Below, piece after piece: positions 56,616 through 64,000 of a stretch of DNA of 64,000 nt. Every line of letters begins with the position of its first letter. Within the stretch, counting starts at the first letter, position 1. The DNA is from Armigeres subalbatus. Taxonomy: Eukaryota > Arthropoda > Insecta > Diptera > Culicidae. The DNA lies in NCBI RefSeq assembly GCF_024139115.2, contig NW_026942886.1, forward strand, positions 21,998 to 85,997. Reading direction: 5' to 3'. A program made the translations under genes and the position numbers. The notes under the pieces were generated by a model that did not search any database, was not told the DNA's origin, and was given only the letters and a program-made list of their open reading frames with translations.

Positions 56616-57259
56616 TTATCAAATCGGTAACCCTGATTTTTGACAATCAAAGTCGATCGGTTGTGTGACTGCATCGGTGTCAAAGAATAGAGCTTTTAGC
56701 TAAACATTTTTATTGTAAAATGCAAGTTTTGACAGTATTATTTATGTATGAGTGAATAACATGCACAAATGGTCAATCGAGGAACCAATCGCTGAAGACA
56801 AGTGTCAATATCTTTAAAGACGATACGAAAAGTTTCAATGCAAAAAGCAATAACTAGCTTTTAAAGCAAGATTACCGGTCGCTACTAAACGCGCTGCTAA
56901 AACAGTAGCGCGACTGACAGGCGACCAAATTTGGTAGCGCGGTAAGAGCGCTGCTATTTGATGTACTGTCAAACGTCACCGGTACGGAATACAGCAACCC
57001 AATTGAGAGCCGAAAATAGTGACCTATACAGAAACGAGTGACGAAACTAAAATGACAGCGCTGCGCGAGTGATTAAAATGCTCGCGACCGATAATGATGC
57101 CACAGACAAACAGACGTAACAGCTTAAATATTTTTCTGAAAAATCCATCGTTCAACTCCTCTACCACCATCTTGCGAGAATGTTACACGAAACAATGATT
57201 CATATGACATTGTCACCAGAAGGCGCTGAAGTGAAATGTCAAACTCGAAGGATCAAGTT
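56616..57259. other. No gene recognised
   Basis: A locally GC-richer patch (56880-57090) repeats the words 'GCGCTGCTA' and 'GTAGCGCG' in both orientations, perhaps a fold-back remnant. Confidence 0.35.
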
Positions 57260-57418
57260 AAAAGATATTTTAGTTACTAGATAAAGATTGTTGCTTCGGT
57301 TCCCTTTGTTCTGCTGTCCGAAACATGTGTGGTACTAAACTGTCAAATCGTATGTATTTTTTCTTCATTGACATTTAGATCCCCTATCCTCGCCAGCAAA
57401 AGATGTTCCGGACAGCGG
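57260..57418 (-). mobile_element. hAT-like MITE, copy 2, truncated
   Basis: Starts AAAAGATATTTTAGTTACTA and stops after CCGGACAGCG, so one end is missing. Same family as 57616-57813 in the opposite orientation. Confidence 0.8.
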
Positions 57419-57607
57419 GTTGTTAGTTACCGTAACAATAAAATAAATCGTTTGTTTCTCGAACAAATTTTTGCAATTACAATAGAATTTATTGTAATTC
57501 TATTGTCAACATTTTTCTGTCAATAGATTTTATTGTACGTTTATTGGAACAACAATAAGGAAAATTAATTGGTACAATAGAAGAACAATAGAATTGGTTG
57601 TTCATAA
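57419..57607. repeat. ACAATAGAA/TTCTATTGT palindrome-rich DNA
   Basis: The words ACAATAGAAT and ATTCTATTGT recur in both orientations and continue at 57814-57880 past the inserted MITE, suggesting one element interrupted by it. Confidence 0.45.
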
Positions 57608-57615
57608 ATAAAATC

Positions 57616-57813
57616 AAAAGATATTTTAGTTACTAGATAAAGATTGTCGCTGTCGTCGCTGTCCGGAACATCTTTTGCTGGCGAGGATAGGGGAGCTAAA
57701 TGTCAAAGAAGGAAAATCCATACGATTTGACAGGTATGTACCACACATGTTTCGGACAGCAGAACAAAGGGAACAGAAGCGACAATCTTTATCTAGTAAC
57801 TAAAATATCTTTT
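57616..57813 (+). mobile_element. hAT-like MITE, copy 3, complete
   Basis: The 198-bp element with inverted ends AAAAGATATTTTAGTTACTA is flanked by the perfect 8-bp duplication ATAAAATC (57608-57615 and 57814-57821). An 8-bp duplication is typical of hAT (and P) transposases. Non-coding. Confidence 0.92.
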
Positions 57814-57879
57814 ATAAAATCTATTGTAATTTTATAATATTTTAATGTAATTCTATTGTATTTTCTATTCGGGTACTCC

Positions 57880-58218
57880 TCGGTAATATTGTACTTCCAG
57901 TTGAAAACCGAAGTGAGCTCTCGCGACAATCGAGTTTTCTCCCGTTTCCTTTTGTCGCAACTACGTCGCGACTAGTGCGCATCTATGCCACCGCCATGCG
58001 CCCCCACCCCCTCGTAACAATCCATTACAATTTTCAGAACCATCCCCACCCCTATGCGTAACGCGTAACAAATGCTATTTTATGAAAAAGATCCTAATTT
58101 GTGTAGAATTTGAAGGTTCCGTCGACGATGCAATAAATTATTATCTATTGTATGATTCATGCTTTTTTAAAGATAATGAATATTTTTGGAATAATTTTTT
58201 TTTCTCTGTGATAATAAC
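57880..58218. other. No feature recognised
   Basis: Mixed DNA with C-runs near 58005 and no gene. Confidence 0.35.
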
Positions 58219-58414
58219 TATAGATAGTGGAATATATAGATGAGCGAAGATAAATCCTCTGTCTCCAAACAAACAGTCAAACGTGTCTCCAAACGAGCAT
58301 GACGTCACGATTTCAATGGAAACGTTAAAGGCTGTGACGTCATATGCGCATGTGCACGGGCAAAAAAATCGACTCAGCTATGCTTTCGCTCATCTATAGA
58401 TTCTACTATCTATA
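58219..58414. mobile_element. ~195-bp MITE
   Basis: The ends TATAGATAGTGGAATATATA and, inverted, TATAGATAGTAGAATCTATA, followed by GATGAGCGAA on both sides, define a fold-back. It contains two TGACGTCA-like words (CATGACGTCACG near 58300, GTGACGTCATATG near 58336). Confidence 0.8.
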
Positions 58415-58682
58415 ATAATAACTTCTTCCGCGTAACAATATTTCGAAGGACCCCCACTGCTATATTTTGCTTAATAAAGCGTAACAAAAATCGAACAACC
58501 CCCCACCCCCTATTGCGTTACGTAATATTTGAACAGACTCCATTTTTATTTAAATTGATTAGTACTCCGAAAATTGAAAGTACTCCGAAAATTAGTATTC
58601 CAATTTTACCGTGCGTAAAACCTCAAAATGGGTATTTTTTTATATCATTATGGGTTTATATTTTTCTGTGTAGCTACATTTT

Positions 58683-58783
58683 CTTCCGGTGTACGATGGA
58701 AAAGGCTTTTTCATGTGACATCATGATGCTGAGACTGAACTTGTTATAAAACTGAATGCTGTCAGTTTCGAATTGTGTCTTGG
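58683..58783 (+). repeat. Dispersed repeat fragment, second copy
   Basis: Shares CATGTGACATCATGATGCTG and following words with 49789-49895. Confidence 0.65.
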
Positions 58784-59157
58784 GAGAACATAACCTTGTC
58801 ATCCGAGAGCATTTCATACTGAAATAATCATATGTGATAACTATTTGAATATTCACTATTTTTGTCAAAGTTCAACCGTTTTGAGATTCAATAGTGAACA
58901 AAAAGAAAACATTCTCCATCGAATGCAACTTGCTGCGGTAAAATCGATTAAGGTTTAGTACTAGAAAAGTTGGCTAATGTTTTAGTGTGCACACACATAC
59001 GCACACACACACACGGACAGACAGACATTTGCTCAGTTCGTCGAGCTGAGTCGATTAATTTATATATAACACTAGGGTCTACGAGTCCTAGATAAAAAGG
59101 TCGTTTTCGGAGTGAAATGATAGCCTTTTCGGTACAACTTTGTTGTACGAGAAAGGC

Positions 59158-60783
59158 AAAACGTTTCGCTATTCTGAGAAATTCCAACTTTGAGAATAAT
59201 GTCTCGAAGTTGGATCCCAGTTCGAAACCCTTTTGGAAATTAACGAAAATTCTTAAAAAACCTCAAAAGCCAACTCCAGCGCTTAAAGAGGGAAATAAAA
59301 TTGTATTAACAAATGGCGAAAAGGCAAACCTGCTCAGCAATTCGAGAGTGCCCATAATTTTAGTCTAGGTCTCACTAGTCCAATTGAGGATCAGGTTACA
59401 CGGAGCTACGAAGACATTCTCAATCAAGAGAATGTTTCTGACTCTTCGTTGGGAACTAATTTGGATGAAGTGAGATCTATTACTAGAAAATTTAAACATA
59501 TGAAAGCCCCAGGTGATGATGGTATTTTCTACATACTTATCAAAAACTTCCTGAGCTCTTTATCCTTTTGGTTAATTTATTTAACAAATGTTTTCAATTG
59601 GCATACTTTCCAGATAAATGGAAAAACGCCAAAGTTGTTCCAATTTTGAAGCCGGACAAAAAAAAATCCAGCTGAGGGCTTCTAGTTATCGCTTAATCAG
59701 TTTGCTTTTTTCAATATGCAAACTGTTTGAAAAGATTATTTAAATAGAATGATGGTTCATATTAATGACAATTCTATTTTTTGCTGATGAGCAATTTGGT
59801 TTTCGCCATGGGCATTCAACCACTCATCAGTTATTAAGAGTTACGAACTTAATTCGGCTCAACAAATCTGAAGGATATTCGACTGGAGTTGCTCTTCTTG
59901 ATATAGAAAGCATTTGACAGTGTTTGGCATGAAGGTTTGATTGTAAAATTGATGAATTTTAATTTTCCTCTGTACATCATTAAACTGATCCAAAATTATT
60001 TATCAGATCGCTCGCTGCAGGTAAACTATCAGAATACTAAATCTGATAGATTATCTGTAAGGGCTGGTGTCCCCCAAGGCAGCATACTGGGGCCCATATT
60101 GTATAACATTTTTACTTCTGACTTACCTGATTTACCACCAGGGTGTCAAAAATCTTTGTTTGCAGATGACACGGGCCTTTCAGCCAAAGGGCGAAGCCTT
60201 CGTGTCATTTGTAGTAGATTGCAAAAAAGTTTGGATATTTTCTCCACTTACTTGCAAAAATGGAAAATTTCCCCGAATGCTTCCAAAACTCAGCTTATAA
60301 TTTTCCCACATAAGCCGAGAGGTTCTTATTTGAAACCTTCTAGCAGACATATTGTCACTATGAATGGGGTTCCAATTAATTGGTCTAGCGAAGCTAAATA
60401 TTTAGGACTTCTGCTAGATCAAAAAAGGCCTTCAAGCCAAATGTAACAAATATATTAAGTGTCTATATCCACTTATAAACAGAAAATCAAAACTTTGTCT
60501 TAAGAACAAACTTTTGATTTACAAACAAATTTTTAGACCTGCCATGTTGTATGCTGTGCCAATATGGGCTAGTTGCTGCAATACCAGAAAGAAGGCACTC
60601 CAGAGGATTCAAAATAAAATTTTGAAAATGATTCTGAAGTTGCCTCCGTGGTATAGTACCAATGAACTTCATAGAATTTCTAATATTGAGACATTGCAAC
60701 AAATGTCCAACAAAATAATTTCAATTTTAGACAAAAATCGTTTGCAATCTTCTATTGCAATGATTAACTCCTTGTACCCTTAG
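59158..60783 (+). pseudogene. Jockey-type ORF2 reverse transcriptase part
   Basis: Continuation of the ORF2 broken at 46420. In order, across several frames: 'RFAILRNSNFENNVSKLDPS' and 'FWKLTKILKKPQKPTP' (59160-59290, pre-RT), 'KFKHMKAPGDDGI' near 59490, 'FGFRHGHSTTHQLLR'-type sequence near 59795, and a clean 170-codon stretch at 59937-60446 with 'RAGVPQGSILGPILYNIF' and the catalytic 'FADDTGL'. 60514-60783 follows with the C-terminus 'FRPAMLYAVPIWASCCNTRK'. Frameshifts lie near 59350, 59640-59930 and 60440. The enzyme cannot be produced. Confidence 0.85.
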
Positions 60784-61387
60784 TATAAAATAGGTTAAGT
60801 TTAGTTTAAGTTGAAAACATTGTAATTCCTACATGGTTCAATTCAACCAGAGGAAAAATTCTAACTGCCAGAGGCAATTGAAATGTATTAATAATAACTA
60901 AAAGCGTAACATAGCAAATAAGGATGATAGTGTTAAGAAAACACGGAACACCTAGTCTAAGAGATGAATGCATGTATTAGATAATTAGCGAATAAAATAA
61001 GAAAAAAAAAAAAAAAAAAAAAAAGATAGTTCCGTTAGGATACGGCAGGCATGAAGAATGATTTTATAGAAGTCGATTTGAAAGCGAGCGGAGGGCAATA
61101 TTTGTGATGGCACATATCGCACGACCTTCCTTCTGCCAAGCTCCCGTATGAAGGGGGAGGGAAGAATATCAGTGTGGAAGCTGATATATCTTCACTGGCA
61201 AAAGGAAGGTGGTTTGACTTGCTCATATGCCATCGCGTGCGGAAGGATTTGCTATCGACGAGTACTGTCTCCATGCCTGCCGTATCCTAACGGAACTATC
61301 AATTCTATACTTTCGCCTCTAATGCTATCATGAACATGTACGTCCAAGTTTGGAAGATGATATTAGCATTTCCATATCATTGTAAAT

Positions 61388-61965
61388 CGTTTAACTTCAC
61401 GTAGAAGTAACACACACGAAATCATTAATTTAGTATACTAATTTGTTTTTCCAGACATACGCTAAGGTTATTGAAAAAATGTTTTCAACCAGTGAAAAAA
61501 CCTTAAATTTTTTTATAGATGTATTGACCATTATTTTTAATTTGTTTATCTAAAAACAGGTAAACAAAAAACATGTAAAAACTAAAATAAACAAAGGTAA
61601 AAGAGGCTTCAGATTAATTAATATGAATTATATAAAATTATGAATAAAAATTTATAAAAAAAATCCTTGAAATTTGTGATAATTCTAGCAATTTTGGGTG
61701 GATTGTAAGAATACCATGGTTAAACGTTTTCTAGGATTTGTTGCATTCGTTTGGAACCACAAATTGAAAATCATTGAAATTCTAAGGGAATTAAAAAATC
61801 CCAAAGATCGGACGATCTTCAGATTTCCTACGAATCATGGTGGTCCACAGAAGAAGGAGTTTCTTGATAAGAATCTGGATGTGGATTATCCATAAAAATC
61901 CAGGAAAACTTATTTATTGGAAATAGAAGAAACTTTCGCAAATAAGCAAAAAACCTCTGAAAAAC
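61388..61965. other. No feature recognised
   Basis: AT-rich DNA between the fold-back element and the next dispersed repeat. Confidence 0.35.
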
Positions 61966-62375
61966 CCAACTTAAGTCACCGAGTGGAGATACTGCCTTTC
62001 TCGCATTTAACCAGGACACCAACCTTATATGGAGATTATATAGTTTGATTCAATTTTCTTAATAACTTCTAAACGCAATGGTCGATCGTTATCAAATTCA
62101 ATAGTGATCAACAAGGGTTTGTCCCCTGGCGGATGCAACTTGTAGCGAGAAAATCGGTTAAGAATTACTATATGAAAAAGTGGCTAATGTTTTTCGGTTT
62201 TCGTGTGCACACACACACACACACACACATACACACGGACAGACAGACATTTGTTCAGTTCGACGAGCTGAGTCGATTGGTATATAGCATCATGAGTCTC
62301 CGAGACTTCTATAAAAAGTTCGATTTTGGAGTGAAATGATAGCCTTTCGGTACAACTTTGTTGTACGAGAAAGGC
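61966..62375 (+). mobile_element. Dispersed repeat (CCTAGCGG...GAAAGGC family), complete copy
   Basis: The 410-bp copy runs from CCAACTTAAGTCACCGAGTG to the terminal hairpin GCCTTTCGGTACAAC/GTTGTACGAGAAAGGC. It includes a CA microsatellite (62205-62235), 'GACGAGCTGAGTCGATTGGT' and 'TTCGATTTTGGAGTGAAATG'. Runs of A lie on both sides. It is the reference for the split copies at 13214-16476 and 46421-59157. Non-coding. Confidence 0.8.
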
Positions 62376-64000
62376 AAAAAGTGATTTTTTCATGAACACA
62401 CGGCTCAATCAAATCGAACTCTGAAGTGGGACTGTAAATCGCACCTATTTGGATAAAAAACAATCCAAATCTCTGGAGTGAGATGGTCAATAATCAAAAT
62501 CGCTGTCAGACCTAGTCGATTCAAGAAAAACCTTATTTTGGAGTAGGTTTGTCGACCCTATTCGGATCAAGAAAAATTCAACTCTAGGGTGCGTCTTTCG
62601 GTGGTTTGGATACACAATTGGGCCTAATTGAGTCAATTGAATTCGGAATCACTTTCGGGCTTAGTCATTTCACGAAAAATCTAAAACTGGAGCGGCTTCG
62701 TCGGTTGGCGGTGGCCACTAAAAAGCGGGAATAAAAATAATGGCTCGGGAATAAAACTTAAAAGAAGTACAGCTCAATCTGATATACGTTATATAAAGAG
62801 TTGGCCTTAGTCTTTAAACTTAGATTAATGAATAATATCATATGGTCCGCGGTCCGCCGGTGGTCTTGCAGGTATCACATGACCGTTGGACGGCGGCCAT
62901 CTCCGGATGATGCTTCTGATCCTATTGATGAGTTGCTTTGTGTCTTTGGCCTTCCAATCTCCTTTGAATACAATGTAGCTCGGTCTACTTACCTTCAACA
63001 GCTTTCGAAACATTTTCACGTTCAAAAATGTCCACCGTATACTTTTCCCACGATCTTGGTTCGCTTAAAAATTTCGCGCATCCTTCCTGTTTGACTGCAT
63101 TTTTTAAACAACTGAAAATGTTAGAGTTGAAGTGTGTGGGCAAAAATCCCTTAATTCATAGAAAAATATTGAAAGTTTGAAACACCCGCTTTTCAGTAAC
63201 CACACGTTACATGCCTTAGTTGGGTCAATAAAATCCATCTTTTGATTTTGTTTAATGTTCAGAATCTTTATAAGACCTAGTAGGATCATGAGAAACCTAA
63301 CTCAGTGGAGGTGGTTTGGAGGTTTGGAGGCACATCTGCGCAGAATTAGGCCAACATAATCTAACTCTGAAGTGGGTTAATCAATTATCCTAAAAGTTTT
63401 CGGAAGCAGGAGGGTTGTGGAAGAAATCCAGTACTAGACCAATGAAATAACATGACCAAGAAAACCCAACAAATACATGTTAAGAAAAAAATCCACAATG
63501 AACACTGATAGTCATTAAGAACATTCTTCACCAATTAATGCCCTACTAACAATGCAAAGGTGCCGCAATCCTTCGTTGCAAAGGCTCGTATGTGATAAAA
63601 CCGTCTGATGGGTTCCTTATTCCAAATATGCACCCCCATTTAAGATTTTTAGATATTTTGAGAGCGTTTAAGCTAAAATCGGCATTGCGACTTGATCAAA
63701 TGCGACCATAATGGAGTTCTTTAGCAACATTAAATATTTATAATTACAATGAGCAAAACAAATCTGCATAGTTGATTATAGATATAGTCTCCTAAGGAAC
63801 ACTAGGGAAAATGAATAAGTTCAAACCATTGAATTTGAAATTAAATTGTCCTAACAAAGTATCGAATAATGTACCGTCCATACAGTTTAAGCATTGTTTG
63901 AAAATAAATATAATATATTATAAAAATAGCAAAATCCTTTTAGTAAATAAAATGCGACAAAAGCCTTCACGAATGACAATAACGAGCCCTGCCAGTTCAC
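62376..64000. other. No gene recognised
   Basis: AT-rich DNA. The longest open frame (62801-63094) lacks any recognisable domain. Confidence 0.35.

Larger units (their letters stand above)
46421..59157 (+). mobile_element. Dispersed repeat (CCTAGCGG...GAAAGGC family) inside Jockey ORF2, itself split
   Basis: The left piece starts CCAGATTAATCCACCTAGCG at 46421; the right piece (about 58870-59157) carries the CA microsatellite, 'GAGCTGAGTCGATTAATTTA' and the 3' hairpin ending GAGAAAGGC. The retrotransposon's AAAAC is present on both sides (46416-46420 and 59158-59162). About 12.3 kb of later insertions separates the two halves. No coding capacity. Confidence 0.75.
43753..61024 (+). mobile_element. 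Jockey-clade non-LTR retrotransposon, split
   Basis: It is flanked by the 13-bp target duplication GATAGTTCCGTTA (43740-43752 and 61025-61037) and ends in a 23-base A tail (61002-61024). Removing the insertion at 46421-59157 leaves about 4.5 kb, the usual size of a full Juan/Jockey-type element: 5' UTR, ORF1 with zinc knuckles, ORF2 with endonuclease then RT, and a short 3' UTR. It inserted into a fold-back element. All coding parts are damaged. Confidence 0.88.
43653..61387. mobile_element. Fold-back (long TIR) element split by a retrotransposon
   Basis: The left arm is 43653-43752 continued at 61038-61053; the right arm is 61272-61387. Spliced across the insertion, the arms are 116 bp and I see no mismatch between them (starting ATTTACAATGATATGGAAAT, inner end CGGCAGGCATG). 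The original element was about 450 bp with a ~218-bp centre. The centre shares a module with 29650-29775. It has no transposase. Confidence 0.85.

Noticed and set aside
58981..59020. CA microsatellites as independent features (also 16187-16235, 62205-62235)
   Set aside because: Each is an internal part of the dispersed repeat family and is described there.
62801..63094. 97-codon plus-strand frame
   Set aside because: No domain, no gene context; length is within chance expectation.

Overview
The window looks like nuclear DNA from an insect, most likely a culicine mosquito of the Aedes type. The evidence is a split neuronal-type gene with a consensus splice donor, a Feilai-like tRNA-derived SINE, non-LTR retrotransposons resembling the Jockey, R1 and RTE/I groups, many fold-back MITEs, and more than 16 kb of tandem satellite. 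Nothing prokaryotic or viral was seen. The only convincing host coding sequence is one minus-strand exon at 8478-9469, the N-terminus of a KCNQ-type voltage-gated potassium channel that ends at the start of membrane segment S1.

Layout. 1-5415 is a 23-bp satellite and 5416-8482 its flank (150-bp tandem repeat, AATTCC-rich simple DNA, a MITE), all of it inside the intron downstream of the KCNQ exon. 8.5-9.5 kb is the exon. 9.5-13.2 kb is mostly unannotated, with fold-back elements and a Pol III tRNA-like unit. 13.2-16.5 kb is a short dispersed repeat split by an R1-clade, Waldo-like retrotransposon. 17.1-19.45 kb holds two decayed RTE-like relics, and 20.0-21.0 kb two terminal-inverted-repeat elements. 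21.5-27.1 kb is three adjoining tandem arrays (225 bp, 10/11 bp, 96 bp). 27.1-30.2 kb is unique or repeat-derived DNA.

30251-39168 is a second, collinear copy of the 23-bp satellite and flank. It stops at a 23-base run of N that begins 5 bases inside the place where a second KCNQ exon would start. The assembly join, or a real tandem duplication of this locus, needs attention.

39.2-42.5 kb is a nearly intact non-LTR retrotransposon of RTE or I/Nimb type with two single-base frameshifts. 43.65-61.39 kb is a nest of transposons. A fold-back element with identical 116-bp arms is split by a Jockey-clade retrotransposon (13-bp target duplication). That is split by a short dispersed repeat, which in turn holds about 12 kb of further insertions: a poly(A) retrocopy with a 15-bp duplication, a Feilai-like SINE with a 10-bp duplication, MITEs including one with an 8-bp duplication, a decayed gene-like segment and a 150-bp tandem array. 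62.4-64.0 kb shows nothing I can name.

No group of genes works together here. The window is one channel exon set in repeat-rich DNA. I found no new multi-gene system; the most interesting items are the duplicated satellite block ending at the channel exon, the nested insertions, and the strand-biased 10-bp array.
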